Assembly: GCF_042680565.1 (NCBI RefSeq)
Contig: NZ_JBHUEJ010000002.1
Coordinates: 62,001-126,000, forward strand
Length of the DNA stretch: 64,000 nucleotides
Direction: 5' to 3'
Source: Ottowia flava
GTDB taxonomy: Bacteria; Pseudomonadota; Gammaproteobacteria; Burkholderiales; Burkholderiaceae_C
The notes beneath the pieces were generated by a model. That model saw only the letters and a list, made by a program, of their open reading frames with translations. It made no database searches and was not told where the DNA came from. Below are positions 49,118 through 57,695 of the stretch, in pieces. How positions within the stretch are numbered: position 1 is the stretch's first letter; each line of letters opens with the position of its first letter. The position numbers and the translations under genes were made by a program.

Positions 49118-49929
49118 ACATCGCCCTGACCCTGATCGGCGCCCTGGTGGCGCTTTTTTTATGCCTGGCCGGTGGCTACACCCTGCTGTACTTCGCGGCC
49201 AACCGCATCAAGAACGACGGGGTCGAGGACGCCATCGACGAGATGGCTGACCTGCCCGACGTGAGCACAGCCGACAAGGTCGCCGCTCGGCGCTGCATCG
49301 AGCGCGCGGTCGAAGCCGACGCCGAAACCACGCTCTACGACTGGTCGGCGCCGTTCGTGGTCGCCATCGCCTGCATCGGCCTGAGCAAGACCGCAACGCA
49401 CCTGCCGCGCTGGGCGCGCAAGTGGGACAACAACATCAGCATCAACGGCGACGGACTGGCCGTGCTGCGCGATGGCGAGTGGTTGTCGCTGCGCGACGGC
49501 ATCGAAGCGCTGCCCGGCGAGCGCGTCGTCACCTACGACGACCCCGACTTCACCGGCCCCTTGTACTTCAAGGTGCTCGGTTTGAAGGTTAAACCGCGAT
49601 CCTGGCTCGCCCGCTGGGGGTGGGCCGGCCTGCGAAACCGCGCCAGCCAAATGTCGGTTGACCTGGGCGTCGACGTGGCCGCGCGCCCGGTGCTGCTGAG
49701 TGGCGACCTTGAGATCCACAGCAGCAAGGAAGGCCACTTCCTGCTGCGCGACGGCGACACGTACCACTACAAAATCGTGAGCAAGGTGCGCTTGCTGGGC
49801 GTGCAGTGCGCGCTGATCCGCAGCGTTGGCTACAAGCTGGAAGTGACCAAGATGCGCGGCGACGACGCGCTCGGGCGCGTGGCGGCCGTCGCCATCGGAT
49901 GTTCGTACAAACGGTGGAAGGGGGCCTGA
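49114..49929 (+). CDS. Hypothetical membrane-anchored phage protein, 271 aa
   Basis: Start GTG 49114 overlaps the previous stop (GTGA) with GGTGGAG upstream. One N-terminal transmembrane helix (IALTLIGALVALFLCLAGGY) is followed by a soluble part; a second hydrophobic stretch lies at WSAPFVVAIACIGLS. No family recognised. It lies at the border of the fibre and lysis modules. Confidence 0.5.
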   Translation: MNIALTLIGALVALFLCLAGGYTLLYFAANRIKNDGVEDAIDEMADLPDVSTADKVAARRCIERAVEADAETTLYDWSAPFVVAIACIGLSKTATHLPRWARKWDNNISINGDGLAVLRDGEWLSLRDGIEALPGERVVTYDDPDFTGPLYFKVLGLKVKPRSWLARWGWAGLRNRASQMSVDLGVDVAARPVLLSGDLEIHSSKEGHFLLRDGDTYHYKIVSKVRLLGVQCALIRSVGYKLEVTKMRGDDALGRVAAVAIGCSYKRWKGA

Positions 49930-49933
49930 AGCC

Positions 49934-50461
49934 ATGGCGCGCCTGCTGCGTTGGTTGCGCGAGAAAGTCGCCGCTATCCAGGCCGCGCAGCGCGAGAGCG
50001 CGCGCAACGTGCTCAACCGCGTTCTCTACGCGGTGCTGGCTTTCATGTTGGCTGGTGACCTGTGGGACGCTGGCACCTTGACCTTGTGGTCGCTCAAGTC
50101 GCAATCAGCCGTCATTGCCTCGCTGCTGGGGCGCGTGCCGGTCGGCGTGGCCTTCCTGGTGCTTTCGGTGGCGGTGTTGCCCTTTGCCTTGGCTGAACTG
50201 TGCCTGTGGGTGCGCCGTCGCAGGCGCTTTCACGCCATGCTGGCCATGGCCGGGCTGGGCCTTGGCGGCGCGCTGTTCCTGATGCTGTTCATCGCTGCGC
50301 GTCATGCCGACCTGGACATCATTCGCCTGGTCTATGCCCGCTCAGGGTTGGTGTGCGTGGCGATGATGTTGCTGATTGGCACGGGCTTGAACGCTGACCT
50401 GCGCACCGCGCACGGACTTGATGACTTCAAGGACGAATCCAACCGTGTGCCCCTGGAGTGA
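49934..50461 (+). CDS. Multi-pass membrane protein, holin candidate A
   Basis: 175 residues with about four hydrophobic segments (VLYAVLAFMLAGDLW, VGVAFLVLSVAVLPFALAEL, MLAMAGLGLGGALFLMLFI, LVCVAMMLLIGTGL) and a basic N-terminus. It precedes another membrane protein and the amidase. Holin or antiholin is possible from context only. Confidence 0.45.
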   Translation: MARLLRWLREKVAAIQAAQRESARNVLNRVLYAVLAFMLAGDLWDAGTLTLWSLKSQSAVIASLLGRVPVGVAFLVLSVAVLPFALAELCLWVRRRRRFHAMLAMAGLGLGGALFLMLFIAARHADLDIIRLVYARSGLVCVAMMLLIGTGLNADLRTAHGLDDFKDESNRVPLE

Positions 50462-50462
50462 T

Positions 50463-51026
50463 ATGCGCTGGCAGTACCTGATCGTGTGGGCGCTGGCCGC
50501 ATCGTGGCCGCTCGCGGCAGCCGCCAACACCTTCGCGCTGGGCGTTCAAGGTTACGACTGGGAGAGTCTGGGCTACGCGGTCGCCACCTCGCTGGTCGGC
50601 GCGGCGTTCAAGACAGCCTTCACCCTTTCGTCCACGCGCATCGCCGTTCTCTCGGTCATGAAAGAGCTGTGGCGCGACGGCGTCGCCGCCGCGATAGCAG
50701 GCGTGGTGATGTACCTCGCGATTGGCGCCTGGGGCGCTGTGTTTACACCGCCGCACTTCCTGCTGGCCATGCCCCTGCTGTTCGCGGCCGGCTGGGCGCG
50801 CGGCGCCTTTCTCAGCTGGACAGAGGGCCGCGCCACCCACCTAGCCGACACCACGGTCGAAAGCATCGCCGACCGTATCCGCATTGCCGCCAATCCGCGC
50901 TGGCGCCACCACGGTGGCATGGGCGCCCCCGGCGCGCCGGGTCGGCCTGGGCCGCCTAGCCCAACCAGCTTTACCCCCTCGCCAGACCAATCGTCCCTTC
51001 AAAACCCCGATGACATGGAGCCATGA
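50463..51026 (+). CDS. Putative holin B
   Basis: 187 residues from ATG 50463. Three membrane segments: an N-terminal one (YLIVWALAASWPLAAAAN, possibly a signal-anchor), AAAIAGVVMYLAIGAWGAVF and FLLAMPLLFAAGWARGAF. The C-terminal tail is Gly/Pro rich (GAPGAPGRPGPP). It lies four bases before the amidase, the usual place for a holin. Confidence 0.55.
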   Translation: MRWQYLIVWALAASWPLAAAANTFALGVQGYDWESLGYAVATSLVGAAFKTAFTLSSTRIAVLSVMKELWRDGVAAAIAGVVMYLAIGAWGAVFTPPHFLLAMPLLFAAGWARGAFLSWTEGRATHLADTTVESIADRIRIAANPRWRHHGGMGAPGAPGRPGPPSPTSFTPSPDQSSLQNPDDMEP

Positions 51027-51029
51027 ACC

Positions 51030-51557
51030 ATGAGCGTGATCGTCTTGACCGCAGGCCACTCGGCCACCGACCCCGGCGCCGTCGCCGCCGATTTCACCGA
51101 AGCCGAGATCGCCCTTGAGCTGCGCGACCTCACGGCCGAGCTGCTGCGCAGCATGGGCCACGTCGTCATCGAAGATGGCGCCGATGGCGATAACTTGCCG
51201 CTGCGTTACGCGATCAGCCTGATCGGGCAGGGCGCCATCGCCGTCGAGCTGCACCTCAACGCATCCGACAACCCCAGCGCTCATGGGGTCGAAGCCATCA
51301 GCCTGCCGCCGCACCGCGCCGTCGCCCGCCAGCTCGCCCAGCGCGTGGCCTCGGCACTGCGCACCCGCGTGCGCGGCGACAGCGGCTGGATCGACCAGAG
51401 CCAATCTGCACGGGGCCGCCTGGGCTATGTCAACGGCGGAGGCGTCATTCTTGAGACCTTCTTCTTGACCAACCCCACGGAGCGCGAGCGCTACCTGGCC
51501 AATCCCCGCGCCGTGGCCCAAGCCATCGCGGACGTGCTGGATGAAGTGGCGACATGA
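51030..51557 (+). CDS. N-acetylmuramoyl-L-alanine amidase (endolysin)
   Basis: 175 residues of the Amidase_3 family. Zinc ligands His10 (VLTAGHSATDPGA), Glu24 and His75 (VELHLNAS), and the catalytic Glu in GGVILETFFLTN are in place. It has no signal peptide, so it depends on a holin. It cuts the amide between MurNAc and the stem peptide. Confidence 0.9.
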   Translation: MSVIVLTAGHSATDPGAVAADFTEAEIALELRDLTAELLRSMGHVVIEDGADGDNLPLRYAISLIGQGAIAVELHLNASDNPSAHGVEAISLPPHRAVARQLAQRVASALRTRVRGDSGWIDQSQSARGRLGYVNGGGVILETFFLTNPTERERYLANPRAVAQAIADVLDEVAT

Positions 51558-52153
51558 GCAAGTTACTCGACCTCCTCAACCCCTACCGCTGGCTGATCCT
51601 GCTCGCGCTGCTCGCCGGCCTGTGGGGCGCCCACGCCTGGCGCGTGGGCGCCGCTGAAAAGCGCGGCTACGCCGCCGGCGACAAGGCCGGTGCGCACCGT
51701 GTGCAGGTGCAGTACGACACATTCAAGGGCGAGCTGATCACCCGCAGCACCACCCTGCTGGCCGAGGCCTACCGCGTCGGCGGCGTCATGCAGGGCTCTT
51801 TTAACCAACGAACCAAGGAACTGGACGATGAAATCACTACTGTTACTCGCGAGCGTGATGCTGCTCTTGAGCGCCTGCGAAACCGCCCCCAGCGCCCCGC
51901 AGGCGGTCCCCCACGCGATCGCAACCTGCCCGGCGATCCCACCGACCAAACAGCTGCCCCAGGATGTACTGGCGCCCAGCTTTACCGGGAGGATGGACAC
52001 TTTCTTGTCGGGGAAGCTGCCAGGGGTGAAGTGATCCGCAAGGGCCTGCTGAAGTGCTACGCCGATCTGGACGATGCGCGCGCGCAGCAGGCGGGGTTTG
52101 TGGCGGGGCATGCTGCGCCACCGGGTGCGGTGGCCTCGGCGCCGCCGCCTTGA
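51554..52153 (+). CDS. Inner-membrane spanin (Rz-like)
   Basis: 199 residues, overlapping the amidase stop by 4 bases. An N-terminal transmembrane helix (WLILLALLAGLWGAHAW) is followed by a helical periplasmic coiled coil (KELDDEITTVTRERDAALERL) and a Pro/Gly-rich tail. A second reading frame inside it encodes the lipoprotein partner. Confidence 0.85.
   Translation: MSKLLDLLNPYRWLILLALLAGLWGAHAWRVGAAEKRGYAAGDKAGAHRVQVQYDTFKGELITRSTTLLAEAYRVGGVMQGSFNQRTKELDDEITTVTRERDAALERLRNRPQRPAGGPPRDRNLPGDPTDQTAAPGCTGAQLYREDGHFLVGEAARGEVIRKGLLKCYADLDDARAQQAGFVAGHAAPPGAVASAPPP
51828..52034 (+). CDS. Outer-membrane spanin lipoprotein (Rz1-like), nested
   Basis: 68 residues, +1 frame relative to Rz and wholly inside it. 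MKSLLLLASVMLLLSAC is a lipoprotein signal with the lipobox LLSAC (Cys17), followed by a short Pro-rich mature part, as in Rz1. AAGGAACTGG before the ATG gives a usable ribosome site. Rz and Rz1 span the periplasm and fuse the membranes in the last step of lysis. Confidence 0.88.
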   Translation: MKSLLLLASVMLLLSACETAPSAPQAVPHAIATCPAIPPTKQLPQDVLAPSFTGRMDTFLSGKLPGVK

Positions 52154-52163
52154 TGGATGGGTG

Positions 52164-52187
52164 AACCCGACAAAGACAGTCGGGTTT
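52164..52187 (+). terminator. Hairpin after the lysis cassette
   Basis: Stem AACCCGAC / GTCGGGTT, 7-base loop, only three T following, then A-rich. Probably ends the late transcript, perhaps inefficiently. Confidence 0.55.
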
Positions 52188-52216
52188 AAAAAGGTCTTGC
52201 AATAGTCTCAATTTGA

Positions 52217-52381
52217 GACCATAACGGCGACCCCATCCCGCCCGTAGACCAACAGGCCCTGGCCACCGCTCAGACCAACCTGCTCGCCGCCCAGCAGGCC
52301 ACCATCGCCGCCTGGGCGCGCATCCAGCGCTTGGTCGATCGCGCCCAGGCGCTGCTGAACGCCCGCAGCGCAGTCAAGTAG
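52217..52381 (+). pseudogene. Startless open frame, possible gene remnant
   Basis: A 54-codon open frame (DQQALATAQTNLLAAQQATI, then AAWARIQRLVDRAQALLNAR) ending at TAG 52379-52381 has protein-like composition but no usable start codon after the TGA at 52214. It looks like the 3' part of a small phage gene that lost its beginning. Confidence 0.4.
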
Positions 52382-52442
52382 AGCCCGCGCTACCGAGTAA
52401 AATCACGCATCGCTATGACCCGCAGTTGGTGGCGTCAGTCGG

Positions 52443-52470
52443 TTGACATGGTAAGTGCTTGATTTATATA
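52443..52470 (+). promoter_or_regulatory. Strong sigma-70-like promoter at the phage right end
   Basis: TTGACA at 52443-52448 and TATATA at 52465-52470, 16-base spacing, pointing at attR. In the prophage it reads across the tRNA fragment to the terminator at 52537. In the circular phage genome it would face attP and the integrase. Confidence 0.65.
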
Positions 52471-52476
52471 AAAATC

Positions 52477-52530
52477 CGGCTCCTTTACACGGAGTAGGTC
52501 GGCAGTTCGAGACTGTCAGCACCCACCACA
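52477..52530 (+). repeat. attR core (54 bp), tRNA-Val 3' fragment
   Basis: Exact copy of 10858-10911, including the CCA end. It lacks the 5' half of the tRNA, so it is not a functional tRNA gene. Confidence 0.95.
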
Positions 52531-52536
52531 CGAAGC

Positions 52537-52563
52537 AAAGGCGAACTCAGGTTCGCCTTTTTT
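52537..52563 (+). terminator. Original host terminator of tRNA-Val
   Basis: Stem AAAGGCGAAC / GTTCGCCTTT with a four-base loop, then further T. Displaced from the tRNA by the prophage. Confidence 0.85.
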
Positions 52564-52599
52564 GCTGTTGCCCAGCCCAGTTTCAGAGAGTTTCCCCGC

Positions 52600-54561
52600 A
52601 TGTTCGATACCGTCCGCAAACACACCAAGCTGCTGATGGGGGTGCTGTTTCTGCTGATCATTCCATCGTTCGTGCTGTTCGGCATTGACGGCTATTCGCG
52701 CATGAGCGATGCCAGCACCACGGTGGCCAGCGTCAACGGCAAGTCGATCACGCAGACCGAGTGGGACAACGCCCATCGCGCCGAAGTTGATCGTCTGCGC
52801 GCCAACAATCCTCAGATCGATCTGAACCTGCTGGATTCGCCTCAAATCAAATACGCCTCGCTGGATCAACTGGTGCGCGAGCGGGTGCTCGCAGCGGCTG
52901 CGGCGGACGAACACCTCAGCGTGAGCGATGCACGCTTGGTGTCCTACTTACAAAGCGATCCCAACATGGCTTCGCTGCGCCGTGCGGATGGCACGCTGAA
53001 CATGGACGAATACCGCCGTGCGCTGTCGGCGCAGGGGCTGACGCCCGAGGCATTCGAGGCCAGCGTGCGACAGGACATGGCGCGGCGTCAGGTGCTTGGC
53101 GGCGTGGCCAACAGTAGCTTCTCGACGCAGGCCGAGGCCGACGTGGCAATGAACGCATTCCTTGAGCGCCGCGAGATCCGCCTGACTAAGTTCGCTACCG
53201 CCGACTACGCCGCCAAGCTGAACCCGACCGAAGCCGAGCTGGAGGCCTTCTACAAAGACAACCTCGGCCGCTATCAAGCGCCTGAATCGGCAAAGATCGA
53301 ATACTTGGTGCTAGGACTGGAGCCGGTCAAGAAGGCTATTGAGGTGAGCGAGCAGGACCTGCGCAAGTATTACGAGCAGAACAGCGCCACATTGGGGCAA
53401 CCTGAAGAGCGCCGCGCCGCGCACATCCTAATCATGGCACCCAAGGACGCGCCTGCTGCCGAGCGTGAGAAGGCCAAGTCCACGGCGCAAGGCCTGCTGG
53501 ATGCACTGCGCAAGGTGCCGGACACGTTTGCCGAAGTGGCCAGGAAGTCGTCGCAGGACGATGTCAGCGCGGCCAGCGGCGGTGACTTGGGATTTTTCCG
53601 CAGTGATCGCGGGACCGATCCGGCCATTGCCAAGGCCGCCTTCTCGCTCGCGAAGGCGGGCGATGTCAGCGGGCTGGTCGAGTCCGATTTTGGCTACCAC
53701 ATCGTGCGCCTGACCGAGATCAAGGCGTCTGGCGTGCCACCGTTTGAGCAGGCGCGCGCGAAACTTGAAGATCAGTATCGCGTGCAGGAAGCGCAAAAGC
53801 GCTTTGGCGAGTTGGCTGAGGAATTCCGCAACGGCGTGTACGAGCAGTCGGACAGCCTCAAGCCAACGGCCGACAAGTTGAAACTGAGCATCCAGACTGC
53901 TGACAACGTGACTCGCACCCCCGCCTCGGGCGCGATCGGTGCGCTGGCGAACGCCAAGTTCCTGGGGGCACTGTTCAGCCCTGACGCGCTGGAGAAGAAG
54001 CGCAACACCGAAGCAATGGAAGTCGGCGCAAACGAATTGGCGTCGGGACGGGTCGTCTCCCATGCGCCGGCGCACGCCCGCCCATTCGCCGAGGTCAAGG
54101 CCGAGGTGCGCGCTGCCTACGTCGCGCAAAAAGGCGCCGAGCAGGCGTTGAAGGCAGGTCAAGAGCGCCTGAAGGCCTGGGAGGCCAAGCCAGAAAGCGC
54201 TACGCCCGATCTGACCCAAGTGGTGACGGTGTCCCGCGATCAGCCGGAGGGCCAGCCGCCGAGCTTGGTCGAAGCAGCGTTGCGTGCCGACCCAGCCAAG
54301 CTGCCCAAGCTGGTCGGCGTCAATTTGGGTGCCGAAGGTTTCGTGGTGGCGCGCGTCGACAAGGTCGTTCCGCGCGCGAGCGAATCCAAGGAAGTCGCCG
54401 CGCAGAACCTGCAGCGCTACGAGCAGCTCTGGGCGCTGTCCGAGACGGTGAGCTATTACGAGACGTTGAAGGCCAAGTACAAGGCCAAGATCCTGGTGCC
54501 TGTACCTGCGAGCACTCCCCAGGTGGCTGCGACGCCGGCGGCTACGGCGGCGTCGCAGTAA
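52600..54561 (+). CDS. SurA N-terminal domain / PpiD-like peptidyl-prolyl isomerase
   Basis: 653 residues. An N-terminal signal-anchor (LLMGVLFLLIIPSFVLFGIDG) holds it in the inner membrane facing the periplasm. A SurA-like chaperone region follows (SVNGKSITQTEWDNAH to MARRQVLGGV), then a parvulin domain (RRAAHILIMAPKDA, GGDLGFFRSDRGTDPAIAKAAF, GYHIVRLTEI; about residues 270-380) and a C-terminal chaperone half. Length and order match PpiD, which assists newly exported outer-membrane proteins. First host gene right of the prophage. Confidence 0.9.
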   Translation: MFDTVRKHTKLLMGVLFLLIIPSFVLFGIDGYSRMSDASTTVASVNGKSITQTEWDNAHRAEVDRLRANNPQIDLNLLDSPQIKYASLDQLVRERVLAAAAADEHLSVSDARLVSYLQSDPNMASLRRADGTLNMDEYRRALSAQGLTPEAFEASVRQDMARRQVLGGVANSSFSTQAEADVAMNAFLERREIRLTKFATADYAAKLNPTEAELEAFYKDNLGRYQAPESAKIEYLVLGLEPVKKAIEVSEQDLRKYYEQNSATLGQPEERRAAHILIMAPKDAPAAEREKAKSTAQGLLDALRKVPDTFAEVARKSSQDDVSAASGGDLGFFRSDRGTDPAIAKAAFSLAKAGDVSGLVESDFGYHIVRLTEIKASGVPPFEQARAKLEDQYRVQEAQKRFGELAEEFRNGVYEQSDSLKPTADKLKLSIQTADNVTRTPASGAIGALANAKFLGALFSPDALEKKRNTEAMEVGANELASGRVVSHAPAHARPFAEVKAEVRAAYVAQKGAEQALKAGQERLKAWEAKPESATPDLTQVVTVSRDQPEGQPPSLVEAALRADPAKLPKLVGVNLGAEGFVVARVDKVVPRASESKEVAAQNLQRYEQLWALSETVSYYETLKAKYKAKILVPVPASTPQVAATPAATAASQ

Positions 54562-54591
54562 AACAGGGCGGCAGAGCGTGTCCGCGGAGCA

Positions 54592-55560
54592 TCACATGGG
54601 TGAATCTGGTGGACCTGCAGCGTCGTCTCCAGCGTTGGCCGGAAAACGGAACTGTTCACCCGGAAAACCCATGCGCAATTGCACGCTGGCCAATTCGATC
54701 AGGGCCTTGGCGTAGGGCGGCAACTCCCTGCGTCGCGCCCACAAGATTGACGACCAGGTCGCCAGATGGCGCCCGTGGTGCAGCAGCGGGACGGCGCGCA
54801 CGCCTTCAGCCTCCACCGACGCCATGGTCAGCAGCAGCGCAACCCCGTGGCCGGCGGCCGCCATGTTGACCAAACCCTCGGGTGAGTTGGTCTCCATCTT
54901 CGCGTTGCGCAGGCGGATGCCTTCGGCCTGGCACGCCTGATCCAGAAGGATGCGGCTGCCTGAGTCGCGCGGCATCAGCAGCAAGGCTTCACCGGCCAAG
55001 TCGCTTACGTCGACGCTTTCGCTTTGCGCGAAGCGGTGCTCCAGTCCGACGACGACGACAACGTACATGGGAAAGAGGCGGCGCGCCATCAGCGTGTCGC
55101 TGCTCATGTAGCGTGCGAAGGCAAAATCCAGTTCGCGCGATTCCACGCGCATGGCCAGGCGTTCGGCGCTGTCCTCGACGATCGACACGTCGATGGTTGG
55201 CCAGTCTTTCGCGTACGCCGTCAGCAGGCGCGGCAGGGTCTGGCGAAACAGCAAGGTATGGGCGCCGATGCGCAAGGCGCCTTGCTCGCCCCGCGCCAGC
55301 GCGCTGGCCTTCGCCTCGAATTCCGCGGCCTCCTCCAGCAGGCGCCGAGCACGTTCGTACAGGGTCACTCCGGGTGGCGTCAGACGAATGTTGCGGCCCT
55401 GACGCTCGAACAGGCGCAGGCCCAATTCGGCTTCCAATTCGGCCACCTGCTTCGACACGGCAGGTTGGGTGCGAAAGAGTCGCGCCGCAGCCACCGTGTA
55501 GCTCGACGCATCGGCCACCTCGCAAAACGTGCGCAGCCTCGCCAGATTCAATGGTCCCAT
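54592..55560 (-). CDS. LysR-family transcriptional regulator
   Basis: 322 residues: N-terminal winged helix-turn-helix (LARLRTFCEVADASSYTVAAARLFRTQPAVSKQ, quoted in parts: LARLRTFCEVADASSYT, RLFRTQPAVSKQVAELE) and a periplasmic-binding-like effector domain. It is divergent from the TctC-type gene, the usual layout for a regulator controlling its neighbour; a 16-bp palindrome lies between them. Convergent with the PpiD-like gene. Confidence 0.93.
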   Translation of the reverse strand: MGPLNLARLRTFCEVADASSYTVAAARLFRTQPAVSKQVAELEAELGLRLFERQGRNIRLTPPGVTLYERARRLLEEAAEFEAKASALARGEQGALRIGAHTLLFRQTLPRLLTAYAKDWPTIDVSIVEDSAERLAMRVESRELDFAFARYMSSDTLMARRLFPMYVVVVVGLEHRFAQSESVDVSDLAGEALLLMPRDSGSRILLDQACQAEGIRLRNAKMETNSPEGLVNMAAAGHGVALLLTMASVEAEGVRAVPLLHHGRHLATWSSILWARRRELPPYAKALIELASVQLRMGFPGEQFRFPANAGDDAAGPPDSPM

Positions 55561-55566
55561 TTAGAA

Positions 55567-55582
55567 ATAACCAATTGGTTAT
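55567..55582. promoter_or_regulatory. Probable LysR-type operator palindrome
   Basis: Perfect 16-bp palindrome ATAACCAATTGGTTAT directly before the regulator start (7 bases upstream), in an AT-rich gap otherwise unlike its surroundings. Position suits autoregulation and control of the divergent operon. Confidence 0.65.
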
Positions 55583-55684
55583 GAATCATGGCAATTTAAC
55601 TCATTGGACGGCAATGGGTAGCTGACCCATCATCGCGTCCAACGAGGCGGAAAAAGCAGTCCAACGAGAAGACAGGAGACAAGC

Positions 55685-56665
55685 ATGAGAAAGACTTTCC
55701 AACTGGTGGCGACTGCGGTTGCGGCAGCTTGCTTTTTTGGAACTGCGCTGGCACAGGACACCTTTCCAAGCCGGCCGATCAAGATCATCGTGCCGTGGGG
55801 TGCGGGCAGCGGCATCGACGTGCAGGTGCGGCAATTCGCTGACGAGTTCGGCAAGGCGCTGAAAACGCCGGTGATCGTCGAGAACAAGGTCGGCGCTGGC
55901 AGCCAGATCGGCTACGAGGTTGCCACCAAGGCCGAGCCCAATGGCTACACGCTGCTGGCGGGCAGCAACGCTAACTTCATCCACCAGCAGATCCATCCTC
56001 GCGCCAAGCTCGATCCGGTGCGCGACCTCGCGCCCATCACCATGATGTTCTGGATGCCCAGCGTGCTGGTCGTCTCCAAGAACAGCCCTGCCAAGGACAT
56101 CCCCAGCTTCGTCTCGTGGATCCAGCAGAGTCCCCAGGGCATGAACTACGGCTCGGGCGGCGTGGGTTCGGCCTCGCATTTGCTGGCGGCCATGATCGGG
56201 CAGCGCAACCAGCTGAATGTGACGCACATTCCGCTGCGCACGCTCACGGCCGATCTCGGTCCCATGCTCACGCGCGGTGACATCGGGTTTGCCCTGCCGG
56301 TCACGGGCGTGGGCGCCGCGCAGATCGACCGGGGCAACGTCCGTCCGCTCGCGGTCACGTCGAGCAAGCGCCTTCCCCAATGGCCCGACGTTCCCACGCT
56401 GGCGGAAGCCTTCAAGGACGACATCTACCTGGCCGACAGCTGGACGGCGTTGTTCGCACCCAAGGGCACACCACCGCAGATCCTCGACAAGCTTTATGCC
56501 GCGGCCGTGCAGGCCGTGGAAAGCAAGGCGCATCTGCAGTCGGCCAAGCTGTTTCACACGATCCCGGCGGCCAGCCCTTCGCGCGCAGCGTTCGCCAAGC
56601 TGTTCCAGGCCGAAGGCGACAAGTGGCGAACCATCGTCACCGAGTCGCGCATGACGCCCGACTGA
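55685..56665 (+). CDS. Tripartite tricarboxylate transporter substrate-binding protein (Bug/TctC family)
   Basis: 326 residues with a Sec signal peptide (cleavage after ALAQ, about residue 23). PSRPIKIIVPWGAGSGIDVQ and NKVGAGSQIGYEVATKAEPNGYTLL are the standard Bug-family openings; the protein binds carboxylated ligands in the periplasm. Membrane partners TctA/TctB are not encoded nearby, as is usual for the many orphan Bug proteins of Burkholderiales. AGGAG upstream sets the start. Confidence 0.93.
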   Translation: MRKTFQLVATAVAAACFFGTALAQDTFPSRPIKIIVPWGAGSGIDVQVRQFADEFGKALKTPVIVENKVGAGSQIGYEVATKAEPNGYTLLAGSNANFIHQQIHPRAKLDPVRDLAPITMMFWMPSVLVVSKNSPAKDIPSFVSWIQQSPQGMNYGSGGVGSASHLLAAMIGQRNQLNVTHIPLRTLTADLGPMLTRGDIGFALPVTGVGAAQIDRGNVRPLAVTSSKRLPQWPDVPTLAEAFKDDIYLADSWTALFAPKGTPPQILDKLYAAAVQAVESKAHLQSAKLFHTIPAASPSRAAFAKLFQAEGDKWRTIVTESRMTPD

Positions 56666-56765
56666 TTGATCCCGGCGCCCAGCGCCCAGCCATTCCACCC
56701 GCGCAACGCGCCCCCATCCAGGGCGCGCGGCTCTTCCTTTCCCTTCTCTCAACCACGTTCGCAAC

Positions 56766-57695
56766 ATGACTGCACCCCTTCGCTTAGAAGATCTGCACGG
56801 CAAGATCATTGACTTCCGCCTGCGCCCGCCCACCGGCCCTTACCGCGACTTCTTCACCCCGGCGCTGGTCGAGCGACTGGGTCGCATGTGGGGCGATGAC
56901 GGCATGCCTGCCTCGTATGCGGCGAGCCTGGCAGGCGGCGACGATGCCGACGAGCACGCGCTCAAGCTGTTGTTCGAGGAAATGGACCGCGCCGGTGTTC
57001 GCTTGGGCGTCATGAATGGCCGCCATTCGCCCAACCGCGCCGTGCCCGTGCACATCGGCGACGACTACCTGCACGAACTGGAGGGCCGAACCCACGGCCG
57101 CATGGTGTCGCTGGCGGGCGTTGACCTCGACCTGCCGATGGAGGAGTTGCTGCTCGGCCTGGAGCGTGCCGTCAAGGTACTGGGCATGCGCGGTGTCTGC
57201 ATCGAACCGGGTTTTGCCCGTACGCCGATGTACGCCGAAGACGAGAGCCTGATGCCCATCTACCAGCGCGTCAACGACCTGGGCGTGCCCCTGCTGTTCA
57301 TGTCGGGCCCGCTCTCCGGCCCCGACAACACCTACACCGACCCGGTGCATTTCGAGCGCGTCGCGCGCCGCTTTCCGAAGATGCCCGTCGTGCTGGGCCA
57401 CGGCGCCTACCCCTACGTCAACGAAGCGATTGCACTGGCCTACAAGAGCGAAGCGACTGGCGTGATGAACGTGTACCTGTCGCCCGACGTATACGTGTTC
57501 ACGCCCGGCGGCTCGGCCTTCGTCGAGGGCATCCGCATGATGCCCGAGCGCTTCATCTACGCCTCGGCCTACGCCTTCTCGAGCATCGAAACGCCTGTGC
57601 GTCGCACACTCGAGCTGGGTATCGAACCTGACGCTTTGCGCGCCTACATGTACGGCAACGCCGCCCGCCTGCTGAAACTGGAGGAAGCCCAATGA
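56766..57695 (+). CDS. Amidohydrolase-2 family protein lacking the usual metal motif
   Basis: 309 residues with the TIM-barrel plan of amidohydrolase-2 (decarboxylase/lactonase-like) proteins: GMRGVCIEPGFARTPMYAED, PKMPVVLGHGAYPY. The N-terminal metal motif D-x-H-x-H is replaced by DFRLRPP, and the late Asp segment (usually GSDYP) reads YASAYAF. It is therefore either metal-independent or uses a different site. It shares the cluster with tctC and overlaps the oxidoreductase gene by 4 bases; a role in using the imported acid is inferred. Confidence 0.8.
   Translation: MTAPLRLEDLHGKIIDFRLRPPTGPYRDFFTPALVERLGRMWGDDGMPASYAASLAGGDDADEHALKLLFEEMDRAGVRLGVMNGRHSPNRAVPVHIGDDYLHELEGRTHGRMVSLAGVDLDLPMEELLLGLERAVKVLGMRGVCIEPGFARTPMYAEDESLMPIYQRVNDLGVPLLFMSGPLSGPDNTYTDPVHFERVARRFPKMPVVLGHGAYPYVNEAIALAYKSEATGVMNVYLSPDVYVFTPGGSAFVEGIRMMPERFIYASAYAFSSIETPVRRTLELGIEPDALRAYMYGNAARLLKLEEAQ

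Larger units (their letters stand above)
10858..52530 (+). mobile_element. Complete HK97-like siphovirus prophage in tRNA-Val
   Basis: Bounded by perfect 54-bp direct repeats, with the integrase next to the tRNA copy. It holds integration, early regulation, replication, packaging, head, tail, fibre and lysis modules in the usual order. All structural genes read rightwards without obvious decay except a six-base assembly gap in the fibre gene. The uninterrupted host order would be hupB - tRNA-Val - terminator - PpiD-like gene. A diversity-generating retroelement lies in its leftward operon. Inducibility is not visible from sequence, but no essential module is obviously broken. Confidence 0.95.

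Noticed and set aside
52477..52530. Second tRNA-Val gene
   Set aside because: Only the 3' part from the anticodon stem is present; it is the attR copy.
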